From: Spironucleus salmonicida
Taxonomy: Eukaryota; Fornicata; Diplomonadida; Hexamitidae
Length of the DNA stretch: 64,000 nt
Reading direction: 5' to 3'
Assembly (NCBI GenBank): GCA_000497125.2
Contig: CM035322.1
Coordinates: forward strand, 70,001-134,000
Program-made: the position numbers and the translations under genes
In this document: positions 1 through 12,500 of the stretch, in pieces
Layout of the letters: every line of letters begins with the position of its first letter
Numbering within the stretch: the first letter of the stretch is position 1
The notes under the pieces: model-generated
What the model was told of the DNA's origin: nothing
Database searches by the model: none
The model's input: only the letters and a program-made list of their open reading frames with translations

Positions 1-982
1 GAGGCAATCTACGCTTATATTTACCAGTACGCCAGTCTTCATAAAGTTTAGTACCTCTAATAACCAAAGTAGGATATATTTTTAATCCGTCTGGCCTGTA
101 ACGAATTTGTGTAAATAATTCTTAAAAACCTCTGATATCTCTTTCTACAGTAGTCAATGGTAAATTTGGCATCATATGAGCTATCATTTTAAATCCAGCG
201 TCTCTCGATTATCCAAAACAGCGTGCGGTAGCACGAGACGTATGACCACGATTAATATGGGCGATAACATCAGGATATACAGATTAAACACCAATTTCTA
301 ACCTAGTAGTACCATAACGCAGCATTTGAGCAATATGTCGTGGTTCACAATAATCTGGTCTAGTTTCTATAGTAAGAGCCACAAGCTTTTGGTGTGAAAC
401 TTCAGCATTTTATACTGCTTCATTTACTGTTTCTGCAGTATAGCCAGTGATGCCCTGATAAATACCTTTAATAAAAAAATCGCGGTACGTTTAGTCTAAA
501 CTCATAAAAGTTCCACCCATCAAAACGACTTCATATTTTCCAGCATCATGACCAAGAGATTTTAGTTGTTCTAATCGACCTCTTGTCTGCTCCACAGGGT
601 CGTAACGGGCCCTGATTGCACGCATTGAAGTCGGCTCATAACCAGTATAACTTTGGCTTGAATACTAGAAATCTGAGTCAGCGCCTCCACCGCAGTAGGT
701 GCAAGATGAGCCAGTTTTGGCTTACTACGGGCATCTATGTGGTTTGCACATTACTGCTATAACCTGCACTCCAGATGCAGATCTTACTGGCTTTTTTAGC
801 AAAATAGAGTGGAAAGAATATGGTAATAATGGTAGAAGCTGAGCTAATTATGGCTGGGTGTCCAGCTAGAACTTTTCAGCCGTTTTAGCAGCAACATGTA
901 TTGCAAATGTCTTCGTGACTGAGCCTTTAGAGCGGTACTACTATATGATTTACTCGGCTATGAATTCTAACGGGGTCGTCAT
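1..982 (-). CDS. ELP3: Elongator complex catalytic subunit Elp3 (N-terminal part, gene runs off the left edge)
   Basis: Elp3 is the radical-SAM/acetyltransferase subunit of Elongator, which builds the cm5U-type modification at the wobble uridine of tRNAs. About 327 residues are present, starting at an ATG at 982. The radical-SAM cysteine cluster is intact as C84-x9-C94-x2-C97, in the context KPHRCP...[13 protein letters not shown]. It is followed by the family blocks [46 protein letters not shown] and [11 protein letters not shown]. Several glutamines, for example those in DFQYSS and IGVQS, are written TAA or TAG, so this conserved gene supports the TAR=Gln code directly. The acetyltransferase half lies outside the window. 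The identification rests on long motif matches and I consider it secure. Confidence 0.96.
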
Positions 983-1073
983 TAAGGAGTAAACAATTAG
1001 TATAATTTATATAATATTGTATAATAATATATAATAACATTTTGTATATATTCTGCAAATTTAGTATACAAAA

Positions 1074-2255
1074 TCACTAAATTTTATCAAATTGCTTTGA
1101 GAGCCAACGTACTGTTTCTTTGATATTTTCAGTTTTCTCCTCAAATTTTTCATTTTAGTGTTTCATTTCTTGATGTAATTTTTTATTGTCAAAAGTAGAG
1201 TTTCTGTAAAAGCTTTGAATATCAGAAAACTCTTTCTATATCTGTATCATTTACGTTTAAAGTTATCTTACTATTTATAGCTAACAGTCCCAAGATTTTT
1301 TATTTTCTACTTAAAGACAGAATCCAGTTCTCTCCTACAGCTACTTCACGACTACTCGCATATCGAAATCTGTAATTTGGCATTTTTAGTGGAAGTAATT
1401 ATCCAAACATTACTTTCTGAACTATGTTTCAGCTTAAACTGCATAGGTATTAATAAATATATTTAAATCGCGCATATATTTCAAATATTTACGAAAATTG
1501 GGTTTCTGCACCAATAAAGGAGGTTAGATAACAATAATTCTAGACAGTTACTAAATAACCTCCAGCCGCGAATCTACTAAATTTTAAAATTAGAACTCTT
1601 TAAATTTGGAGTACTTTTGGTCTAATTTATCTATTTTTTAAAGATAGGTCTTATGCTTCAATTTAGCTTCTTCAACATTAGATTCTAGTTAGAACTACTT
1701 TGCACAGCTAGTGTAGCCTTCCTCACAACTTTCTGATCGTGTATATAAGCATAAACTACACAATTCTCCAAATTAGTTAACTTCACATAAATTCAAATTA
1801 TGAACATATACATATTTTTTATGTTTACATAAAAGATCTATAACTTACATTTTTTAACTATCGTAGTGCACAATTTCCACTGTTTTAAAAATATTTAAAT
1901 CCATCTTGCAAAATTCTGCCCATGGTTAAAATGTTGGCGAAACTTCAAAAAAATTTGTATTTTTCGCAAATTATTCAATATACTCTAAATTTTCTTTTAT
2001 CTACGCATTAAATTATTCAGTAATAATATAAATTTCTTCAATTTTTAGCTATACTTTGTCTAACTTGACTGCTGGATTTTTAGTTAACTCCAATAATTAT
2101 GGATTAGTAATACTTAGAAGTGGTTATACATTATTAACAAATTATTCATATAAAAACAAAAGTGGATCTGTTGGAGATAATTCTTATAATGTAGAAATAA
2201 GTTATTAGGCCAATGATTATAACTAAAGCATTTCCTATGGATAAATTACATCCAT
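1074..2255 (-). CDS. Unassigned coiled-coil protein, 393 aa
   Basis: The frame is open from ATG at 2255 to TGA at 1074-1076 when TAR is read as Gln. The product is hydrophilic and mostly helical. The N-terminal third contains leucine- and glutamine-rich stretches, and the C-terminal 60 residues are a charged coiled coil (HQEMKHQNEKFEEKTENIK). Residues around 165-195 contain a cysteine-rich patch (LCSLCLYTRSESCEEGYTSC), which could bind zinc or form disulfides. There is no signal peptide or membrane segment. I do not recognise the family. The gene shares its strand with Elp3 downstream and a small unknown gene upstream, with roughly 100-base gaps, so each probably has its own promoter. Confidence 0.7.
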
Positions 2256-2353
2256 GTTTTTAATCTATTAATAATATTAATATAATATATATGATATTCA
2301 AAATGGTCAGCTTCTAAATCTTAAAAAATATATATGTTATAAAATACTGATTA

Positions 2354-2701
2354 TCATTATCTAAACTATATTACAGATTCATAAACTTTAACAGGCGACT
2401 TTAGTCCATAAATTTCAACTGAATCAATCTAGTCCAATTCAATCTTTTTGAGATGTTTTCTTTGCCCTCTTTAAATGGGATTTTTTTTATTGACAAGTTT
2501 TTCTTTTTATCTTACAGGACTTACATAATTAAAAATTTCAAACTCTTAGCCAGTTTTTATTGTGACCTTAGGAGGTGCCATAATATTCAATTCATATTTT
2601 CTTAAATTTGGAAGCTTAGTAAAATAAATCTGAGCATTCATTTCTAAATCAACGTCTTAATCTAACGGCAATTACATTTGGTTTTCTTTGCTATTATTCA
2701 T
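2354..2701 (-). CDS. Small unassigned protein, 115 aa
   Basis: An ATG at 2701 opens a 115-codon frame ending in TGA at 2354-2356. The product is soluble and basic in its second half (NPIQRGQRKHLKKIELDQ), with an acidic N-terminus. I see no domain that I can name. It lies between two same-strand genes, with a 98-base gap downstream and a 139-base gap upstream. In this AT-rich DNA with only one stop codon, frames of this length can occur by chance. The amino-acid make-up (few cysteines, balanced charge, Gln written mostly TAA) looks like a protein, but confidence is only moderate. Confidence 0.5.
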
Positions 2702-2840
2702 TTTTTAAATTATATATTAAATATAGTAATATTCTTAATAAATATGATTTTAAAATAAGTATAACATTTAATGAAAGTTCAATTTATTTGATTAGTACAT
2801 TAATGAACATAAAATTTGTTTAATATTAAAATAATATCAT

Positions 2841-5270
2841 TCAATACTAGTTCCATAACTCCCAAAAAATAGTTAAATCCTAACTAACCCAACTACATGA
2901 AATAACTTCTTGTTGTTTTTCTAAATCTACATTTCTATAACAAACATTGACAAATTTGTCTGGATTTTATATAATGTAATCAAAACAACTAGATGTTGCC
3001 GTATAAATAGAGTGGTCAACTCTCATACGTTCATTATCACACTAAAAGTCACCATATTTGCCGGACATGCATGCAATTGCAAGAAAAACTAAGAGATCAG
3101 AATTAAATTCAAATTTAGTCGGATGTTGCATAATAACCTAATATACAGCATCTAAAAACTAAAAGAAAATAGGAGATGTTTAAGACGCAGAGAAACGTAG
3201 ATTTGACTATTTGAGCGGTAATTACTTAGGATCTTATCCATTTATAATATCAGTAGATCTTTCTTCAAATGTATTATTAATATTAAACTCCTCTACGTAA
3301 CTAAAGTATTCTTTATCCTTTCTTCTTGATGCCTTGGTACTAGCAAATTAACGATTTCTAGTCGCAAACATGTGGCCAAAACTCAACCATTCTTTCTAAA
3401 TAAGGATTAAAAATCCACGAATTGTCCGATAGTAATTATCCATTAACAGCATTGAGATAGAAGTTAATTATGACGTCCTGTCCCAACCGTCCGAGCAATG
3501 AACCATCACACTCTGTTTTTACTCAGTTATTAATTAGGCTATTGAGTTTGAACTAAATAATATCAATTATAAATGATCAAACCATTTCGATGAATAAAAA
3601 ACTCTATATATTTCGCTTTTAGTACCTTCCTACTAAATAATATCCTAGATTCTCGAAAAATCTCGCATATTTTCAGCACTTTCTTTCCCTGATAGATAAT
3701 CATACAAACCTTTCGCTATAATCTCTTAACTATCTCTAATTGCATGAATATTCTAAATACCACAGTAGTATGTTTATGCAAATGGGTACGCACTTTTACT
3801 TTCAAAACCTTTACCAGAAAGAACATTTCCAATTGCTGAAATTTTTGGTCTAGCATCAAAAACTATTAGTTTGTTATTACTCATTTCCTTTAATAATTTC
3901 TCATCTTCGTTTTCTCTTGATAGACCAAATCCTGAGCCAGGTTATGCAGATCGTGATAAAGTAGCTGATTTATAATTATAAGATAATGTACATGCTCTTC
4001 CACGTGAACGGAATTTCATTGCTCGTACAATATCACTATCAGATAACGCTATAGGTACAGCTAAAATACACGGATATGTTGGAGAATGGAGATAATTAGT
4101 ATTTAAATAAGATATTTTTATATTGTTCATTAATTATGGAGAGTGCAAGGAATCAAATTTTGGGAGCTTATTACTAATAAAATTTTTCAAATGATATCTT
4201 AACACTGGTGACTACAAAAAATAAGTGCTCTTAAAAAATAGTCCGTGACCATATGATTCTGACGCAAATACTAAAGGGTGCTATAAAACTTAGGGTTAAG
4301 AAGCCGTGTTTTATTAAAACTACTATTTAACTGCATTCTTGATATTTTTGAATATTGATTTTGTTTATGCAATTAACGCAGGTTATGAATCAGAAGCTTC
4401 TTCTGATAATTTCTCATCTTAAATTAGTTATTCTTTCAACTCCTTTTATGTAATTTCGTAATTTTATAAAAATTCTTTTGTATTTTAAGGATGTGCCTCC
4501 AATGTGGTGTAAAACTATTGGTCTGAATCAAATAAACAACGTGGATCATAATAAAAATTAATGAGTTAATTCGAAAATTCTTCTCCATATTTAATATTCT
4601 ATATATTCTACGTTAAAAGCGCACTTGCTGACTTTAAATAATGTTCTGGTTTGTATTATGGTTTAGTATTTAATAAATATGCTAATAAATGTTAATCAAT
4701 AATCTAACCAAATATCATAGTTGCCAATTATTCTGTTGATGGTAAGCTTATTTTAACTCCTAATCTAGAGTATTCCATAAACGGATCATATAAAAATCTC
4801 CCATTTTCTACTTTCTATACCTGGAGATCTTTAAATAATCGCTTATTTTAATAAGAGTATATTACTGATAAATGATTTAAAGTTCCTTATTAAATATATA
4901 TCTTTTGCACAGCTCTAAAATCCCAAAATATTTAAAACTTAGAAAACTCTGGCGACATAAAACCATGTATCATAGCAATCCCTTTAGTTATATTTCCACT
5001 GATAGTAAACTGCAATACAGAGAAAGTTTTAAAAAGGATAGATTTATCCTCTTAAATTTTTATATCTTTAATAAATCTTAGAGGAAGCTACAATAAACAA
5101 AATTAAGGAGTTTAAAATAATAATTTAAAATTAGTTACTACAAGCTGCCCATTTTAATTATATGGAATTATGCCTGGTATATTTTATTTAGTATTGAAAG
5201 GTTTCATTTATATCTATGATGTTAAATTAACAATATCTGATTTATAGACAAATATTTCATTTTAAATCAT
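2841..5270 (-). CDS. Myotubularin-family phosphoinositide 3-phosphatase, 809 aa
   Basis: Myotubularins remove the 3-phosphate from PI3P and PI(3,5)P2 on endosomal membranes. The N-terminal 110 residues resemble the PH-GRAM domain (GQLVVTNFKLLFQTP, then LPLRFIKDIKI). The catalytic block begins near residue 375 with the family run ILAVPIALSDSDI, then FRSRGRACTLSY and the CX5R signature VHCSDGWDRTSQ, whose cysteine is about residue 592. The phosphatase should therefore be active. Downstream are KEWLSFGHMF, SPIFFQFLDAVYQ and FEFNSDL, also typical. A low-complexity Gln-rich insertion of roughly 150 residues separates YDPFMEYSRLGV from the catalytic core. The gene is divergent from STT3, with only 73 bases between the two ATGs. 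Confidence 0.93.
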
Positions 5271-5327
5271 ATTTAGTTAATTTAATTTAACGTATTATTT
5301 TATTAATATATAATACTTCTCTACTAA

Positions 5328-5340
5328 TTTTTCACTCCAC
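5328..5340 (+). promoter_or_regulatory. Candidate initiator-type element before STT3
   Basis: The sequence TTTTTCACTCCAC ends 3 bases before the STT3 ATG, in a 73-base divergent intergenic region that has little else but A and T. Near-identical CCAYTCCAC-type boxes sit just upstream of several other ATGs in this window. Its role as a transcription start element is inference, by analogy with the Inr of other metamonads. Confidence 0.4.
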
Positions 5341-5343
5341 GAA

Positions 5344-7488
5344 ATGAGATTTGTTAAAAAGGTATAAAAACCACTTATGATAATAACTTTGGTATCTATC
5401 TTAGCCTTAGCATTTTTCTGTAGACTTATGTCTAACATTAGATATGAAACAGTTATTCATGAATTTGATCCATATTTTTAATACAAGACAGCAATTTATC
5501 TTAATGATTATGGAAATGAAGAATTTTCTGACTGGATGGATGATAGAACTTGGTATCCATTATCTAGAGTTATTTTACCTACTATGTACCCCGGATTACA
5601 ATATACTGCTACATTTTTTGTCAAAGTTTGTCAATATGTTTTACATTTACCAATAACTATATTATAGGCATGTTCTTATATGGGTCCCGTTATGTCAGTT
5701 ATTGGAACTTTGTTTTCATTTGATTTTGGTTTGATGATTGATGACTCAGATGATTCTAAGTTTTTAACTGGTTTATTATCTGCCCTATTATTTTCTATTA
5801 TTCCAGGTTTTATTCAACGGTCTGTAGCTGGATCATATGATAATGAATCAAATTCTATTACAGCTATGGTAGCTGGCTTTGACCTTTGGCTTAGAGCTTG
5901 TGGTTGTGCGGATAAAAAATAAATTAATACAAGTATAAATACTATCTCTCCTATTTTAGCAGCTATAGCATTCTTTTATATGGGATTTTCTTGGGGTGGA
6001 TTTGCATTTATCTTATGTCTGGTACCATTACATGTTTTTGTTTGCTTCCTATCTGGAAGTTTAACTAAGCAGATTAAAGCAGCATTTATGATTTGGATGC
6101 CAGTGGGTTATACTTTGATGAATCTTGTTTGGAGAGAGTATGGGTTTGTGTTCAAATAGTCTATTGCTTTACCTGGTATTGGCGTATTCTTTTTGTTAGC
6201 TGGCTTGGAATTATTAGAAAACATTAATAAACTATTAACACCGACTTCCTAAATAGCTCTTAAAAAATATATTATTTTATTATTTTCTTCGTTGATAGTA
6301 TTAGCCCTACCTGTTTTTTATAAAGTCGGCCTTCTTTCTAAAATTACTGGTAGATTTTTGTCTTTTATATCACCAACGCATGCAAAATCCCATAATCCAT
6401 TGGTTGCATCGGTATCTGAGCATTAACCTACGATTTGGAGTAATTTTTATTTTAATACTTGGTTTTTACCAGTAGTTTTACCAATAGGATTCTATTTTGG
6501 TTTATTAGTAAAACCATCTACTGGAAGTGTATTCATGATTATTTATCTTACTACCACGACCTGGTTTTCAGCTGTAATGTCCAGAATGATTTTACTCGCA
6601 TCACCCGCTGCAGCTGCTTGTGGTGGATATGTTATCAGTAAAGTACTATAGGCTTTAACATCTATTAAAGTTAAAAATTCGTAGGCTGAATAGAAGAAAT
6701 ATGATTATATGTCATCAAAAATGAAACTTATAATACTCTCATCAGCAGTCGCCTTAATAAGTAGTTTTATATTTTCTTTTACTCAACACTCTCTTTGGTG
6801 TGCTAAATATGTGTATTCTTAACCCTCTATAGTAATATTAGGATCAGGATCGGTTGATGGGGAACCAACATATATAGACGATTTTCGTGAAGTTTATGCC
6901 TGGTTAGAGCATAATACACACAAAAATGCCCGTGTAGGATTTTGGTGGGATTATGGTTATTAAGTTAATTAGGTAGGAGATAAATAAATTTATGTTGATA
7001 ATATGACTAGATCTCCATATTGGATTGGCTTAATGGGCGCAATTTTATCCTCTCCAGAACCTATATCTTGGAGAATATGTAAGGATATTGGTGTTGATTA
7101 TATGTTAGTTTTATCTGGTGCAGCAAGTGGATATAATGGTGATGATATTGGTAAATTTATGTGGCCTATTAGAATTTCTGGAAATAATCATTTTGAGCTT
7201 AGACAAGGTTATGAATACTTTAGATCTATAAAAGAAAGAAGTTATTATAATGAAGATCACGAGTACAGAGTAGATTAACGTGCATCTCATGCCATGAAAA
7301 ATTCTATGATGTATAAATTTATTTATCATAAATTAGATGAATAGTTTGGTTAAGATGCAAAGGATATGGTTAGAAATAGCACTATAGATATGAAATATGC
7401 TAATAAAATGGACCTTTTCTAAGAAGTTTACAGTAGCGAACGTTTAATTGTTAGAGTATATAAGGTTAAAGATGCTACAAATTTCTGA
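5344..7488 (+). CDS. STT3: Oligosaccharyltransferase catalytic subunit STT3, 714 aa
   Basis: STT3 transfers lipid-linked glycans to Asn in N-x-S/T sequons in the ER lumen. The product begins with a short cytosolic tail and a membrane segment, then the first luminal acidic motif (HEFDPYFQYKTA) and [10 protein letters not shown]. Multiple hydrophobic helices fill residues 90-420. The SVSEHQPT motif is at about residues 356-362 and the peptide-binding WWDYG signature is at 534-538. The length is normal for the family. The frame holds many TAA/TAG codons read as Gln, including the Q of GYQV after WWDYG. Protists such as Giardia use STT3 as a single-subunit enzyme, and I see no other classical OST subunit nearby. 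The frame ends in TGA at 7486-7488. Confidence 0.97.
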
Positions 7489-8724
7489 TTCATTTTTGCT
7501 ATTTTATTACATATTATACTAGATTAATCGAATTTTTTACAATCCAGTCTAATATTCTAATTATTAACATTTTAATAAGCTGTAAAAAGCAAAAACTTAG
7601 TAATCTATATACTTGATTATATTATTATGCTTACTAGATTTAATGTGATAACCTAAATACATGAAAATATTTTATGTAAAATTCCGTATTATTATTCTGT
7701 TTGTTTTATATCTTTTTCTAAAAACTTGTATCAAAATTAATAGTAATTTATAACCCTATACTATTGTTATATTAAACATGTCAATACATATCATAATCTT
7801 AAAGATTAAGGAATAATATATAATTAGATCACTATTAGTATTAATTATTAAAAGTAATAGTAAGATTAATGTTACAGTTAATAATTATACTTGCTAACTT
7901 AGTGAATAAATATACATAGATGATAAAATAATATAAATTAATTTGCCTTTTTCTAGTTGAAATATTACTCAATTTATTTGAATATTTGCTATTATTTGAG
8001 TTGTCTCAATATTAATTAAATTTGTTCTATATTTAAAAATGACTGTCACCAATTAATATAGTAGTAAGTAGCATAAAGTAAAAGTATACTTGATACTTCT
8101 TCTGTTTCAAAAGGTCAAGTCATGTTTCTAGCCGCGTTGCGATCATAAAATTTCTTTCCATTTTGAAACAGAAGATTATATAAAGAAACTTTAGGTGCGT
8201 ATTATTTATCACTCCACTTAATATAAAATATGAATATTTTTAATAGACATAAGCTAGATTTTTAAATTATTCAGGAAATTTATTTTAATAAGTATAAAGT
8301 ATAGAATTATAATGGTTTAATAAAAACTATAAGAAAATCTTATTATTGTTAAGTATTAAAATAAATTTATAGGAGAAATAGTTATTTTTTATTCTGCTAA
8401 CTAATGAATGCAGCGAAAATATTAAAATTGCATCCAAACGAAGTTATTCAGTAGAACTATAAATGTTATTATAGATTAATAAATAAATAACTTATTTTTT
8501 TATTTATAAGGGATTATTATAGCATAATTTTTGTTAAAGTAAGTAGCTCCGACAATGTATTTTTATTATAAAAGATATCTCATAAAATGTATCTTATAAT
8601 GATTAGAAAAGTGGATAAATTATAATATATATTATTGTTTCATATCATGAACGTTTACAAAAACCAGAGGATAAGATATAAAATAAATACTAATAAAATA
8701 TAAGTATACTAACGAATTAATTTT
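7489..8724. other. Long gene-poor AT-rich gap
   Basis: This stretch is about 1.2 kb of AT-rich DNA between STT3 and the SF-assemblin-like gene. Its only distinct structure is a strong hairpin at 8098-8175. A frame starting with ATG near 8404 stays open for about 115 codons and overlaps the end of the downstream gene. Its composition is random-looking (Ile, Tyr, Asn, Lys), so I do not call it. Confidence 0.5.
8098..8175. repeat. Perfect 15-bp inverted repeat with 48-base loop (possible structured RNA)
   Basis: Arms TCTTCTGTTTCAAAA (8098-8112) and its exact reverse complement (8161-8175) flank a 48-base loop. The loop contains a GC-rich patch, GCCGCGTTGCG, unusual for this gap. It could be a small non-coding RNA, a processing signal or a terminator. 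I could not match it to tRNA, snRNA or box C/D features. Confidence 0.45.
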
Positions 8725-9522
8725 TCATTCTTGAAGTAAACCGATTTGTGATAAACTATTTTTCATATTCTTGACTATATCTTAAATAGTAGTAGCTGCT
8801 AATGTTTCCCCTAATATTCTATCTTCTTTTTCTTAAGTATTATCACGTATTATTTGATTTAAAATGTCTAATACAGATCCATACTTTTTCATAATACTAC
8901 CCTGTACTAATTTTGCAGAAGCAATAAGATCTTCGCGGGCATACGTATGAGATTACACTTTTCGTTCATGTTCAGAGTCTAGTGTATTTTATGATTTCAA
9001 TAGTTAATCTTCTATTGATTATTATAATTTCTAATATATTTTTACTTATTCTACTCTTTCATCATTTATTTATTTTTGAAGTCTATCGGAAGAAATAATA
9101 AACTCAGATTTCATAGAATTTAACGCTAGTTCTCTATCTATAATGAGTTAATTAACACCATTCTCTAATATACATAATTATTCTTCATATTCTTTAATAG
9201 TTAAATTAAAAGTATTGGATAATTCTGACAATGAATTTTCCATTGTATCACGAGTATTTTCGATTTAATTTGATAAATCATCGTTCAAAGGGTCAATTTC
9301 TGATCTTAAATTCTCTTATTCTGTTGTAACTAATCTAATTAGTTCATTAATACCATCATTAATTAGTTTTGCTTTTGACTAATCTACTTAACGTTTTTCG
9401 TTTAGAGTACAAGTCATATCATTTTAAAAATCTTTCTATACTAATTGAATTGTTTGTAGATTCTATGGTAATGTTTTTCCAAGTGTGTTTGAGCATGGCA
9501 AGGATTATGTTTTCTAGAACAT
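8725..9522 (-). CDS. SF-assemblin / beta-giardin-like coiled-coil rod protein, 265 aa
   Basis: The product is almost entirely a segmented alpha-helical coiled coil after a short Ser/Thr-rich head (SLPCSNTLGKTLPQ). Its length of 265 residues matches SF-assemblins and beta-giardin, which are about 270 residues and form striated root fibres or, in Giardia, microribbons of the ventral disc. Supporting blocks are the long heptad run over residues 40-240 and a methionine/lysine-rich end (IVKNMKNSLSQIGLLQE). There are no membrane segments or globular domains. The assignment is by architecture and length, not by a diagnostic motif, so another simple coiled-coil protein is possible. The gene is divergent from the giant gene, with 65 bases between the ATGs. 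Confidence 0.45.
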
Positions 9523-9587
9523 TTTTGCAATAATATGTTAGGTATATAATATCTTAAATAACGAATTTAAATCTTTCCTTTTTGTAA

Positions 9588-12500
9588 ATGAGCTTTGGAA
9601 ATACTTTTACTTTTGGACAATAAGCACACATACCAATATAGTAACCTGTATCCGTTATTAGTAATGATGATATTGTAAAAACATATGTTGTTCATAATGC
9701 TCTATTTCCTTCTAGCTATATTGGATATCCTTATACTCCGTTTGTTGCAGATTGGAAAACAGATAACACTGAATTTATAACAGGATTTTCTAAAATATCA
9801 TAACAATAGTTTGTAGGGTAGGCATTTCCTGATCTTACACATCCTGGAAATTAATAGTACCCTAATAAGGCAGATATGAATCAAGCCTCATCTATAATAG
9901 ATTAGCCAACCTTTATGCCTGAAAAAGATTTTGATTTCAGTTTAACAAATATGTATAGAATTATATAACCATTATTGTTTAACATAGCTTAGAGATACGT
10001 ATTAAATTAACCTTTTATTCGCAATCATTTTACTCCATTTTTTTCATCAACAAACCTAAAATAGGTCAAAGTATCAGAAATGGCAATCTGCAATTTATTG
10101 TGCCATTCATTTTTTACATATTTAACCCATCATGATGAAGCTTAGTCTTTATTGTATTATTCCTCTAGTTAAAATGAAGAACTATTAAATATTATGAACA
10201 ATTTTTTAGAAGATGCTATCAACAATCCTGAGATTTTAGCTTATTATCCTAATACTTTAACGTTGGAAAAAAGACGAGGTGATATGGATAAAAAGATTTT
10301 CATCATTCCGAAGCCTGAAAAAGCTATGCTTTAAACAGCATAGCTTAGAGGATATTTATTTTCAAAGTTATTTAAGGCCAATATTAATAGATAGTAAGGA
10401 AATTTAACTGACTCCAGATAATAATTAATAGATTTATTACCGCTATCCTATTCTTCTTCTGGATAAACCTTACCAAGCATCCCTTTGGTTTACCCAGAAT
10501 AATAAAGAGACTTAACTACTTTATACGACTTTTCTGATGTAAAAATTTCGTTGATCATAACTTTATTTGCATTAGGATCAGGAACAGAAATAGAGTCTTT
10601 TATTGAATCAGGGTATTATACTCCCTAAATTATTTAAACATATTTGGGCTGCAATTATTGTAGATCAGGTATTCTTTACGATTCAGAATACAAAGTTCCA
10701 GACTTCACTAAATTTACATCAAAAAAGGAGAATTAACCGCTTACTTAAGATGTTCTAGCTGCAATTTATCATATTAATGAAAATTTGTGCATTAAGTGTC
10801 CTTATATTTGCTGTTAGCCGAAACGTGATTTTCCAAAATAGGATAATATTTATTTCTTCGAGTAGAAAAATTACTCAGATTTCCGTTCTATTTACTAACG
10901 TGAATTTAGGGATAAATTTGATTTTTATGAGCAAGCTGGAGAAAGTGCAGAATTATAAACTGTACCTGCTGACGTCGTAGTAAATAAGAATTTAGAACAA
11001 GTTCCAGAGTGCTGTAAATAGCACATTTAAGAAGTATATACTAATTTTTCATCATAAATATTAATTGACTAAAATGTGGTCAAAAACGATCTATTTAAAA
11101 ATTATTAGCTGCCTAATTTGTAGCTCAGAAAAGATGACGCAAAGAGCATATTATAAGTTTAAAGAGAAAATATTTATCAACATACTTAATTGTAAGGGGT
11201 AGAAGATATGAAATTTCGAGAATCATAAATCGAGGCAACATAAAATTTTAGTCAGTGTCTATAAATTCCAAAATTTAATGTAAATAAATCAATAAGTTAT
11301 GATTCATTTGACAGTTTCGCATAAAATTCCAGTTTGTTAAAGTAGTTTAATACCAATCCGTTCAATATGACTAAAGATTTCGAATTTGTACTAAGTGCCA
11401 TACATTATTTTTAGTAATATAATTCTAAATAGTCTATTTCAAAGTTATTATTTTATGGAAATCTATATTCTTAGGATACACACTCAGTTAATATTGCATT
11501 TAAAAATTAGCAAAAACCTGTTACGCTAGCAATTAATGAAGGTGGAAATTTTACATAAAATTTATCCAGAACTATAGTTAATTATTCATATCTGTTATTA
11601 TAATTAAACAAAAGAATTATTTGGGCTAATCGATTATCAAAATTTCTAAATAAGTCCAAACTTATTTCTAATTGCTATTGCTGTTAAGGATAATAACAAA
11701 TTCCATATTATTTTGGGGCAAAATCATTATCTACTTGTTCTAAATTGTATCATAATTTTGATCATATATATTATTTCTTAATTGAGAATCCGCAACCAAA
11801 CTAAATATCTTTAAATTTGCTTTACTAGTGTTTCTAATTAAATAGTTTCATCCCTATTTATCTTACAAATTTACGTAGATTACCAGATATAGCAATAGTT
11901 AGATAACTTATTATTACTTTAAGTGTGGATGAGACTTAGTTTTAGCGAACTCCATAAAATGCACTATTATAATAGCAGCAGAAAGCAATCGATGCTATTA
12001 TTTATACATGCGATTGTGGTCATTTTTGGAGAAGTGATGAGCATTTAAAGTAAATTCTATGTAGATAACAGATTGGCATACTTAATGATACAAACGACTT
12101 TTATCTAAATAATAATATTTAATTGCCATCTGCCCTTTAATTTTTAAAATAAGGATTCTAAGATTTTGTAGAATTTGAATTAATAACCTTAATTAATACC
12201 CAAAATTTATTAAATACCTAATACTATAATAGGCTAAATTCATAGATCTAATCTAATGATAAAGACGAGAACAGTGAGCTATTAACTATTAGCTCTATGG
12301 CAAATAATCATTTATTCGTTCCATAAAGTTATATAAACCTATAGAATTTAAGTATGAGTAAGGCCAATATTTATAGTATGATGTATGAAAAGAAATTTCA
12401 ATTTGGTTATAAACTTTAAAAGGAGGATTTAACCACAATACTTAATTTAAATCATAGTTACATTAATGTATAAAGAAATCTGAGTCGTGTATTAGGTAGT

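Noticed and set aside
8404-8754. Frame of about 115 codons upstream of and overlapping the SF-assemblin-like gene
   Set aside because: Its composition (Ile, Tyr, Asn, Lys) matches random AT-rich DNA, and with TGA as the only stop such frames are expected by chance.
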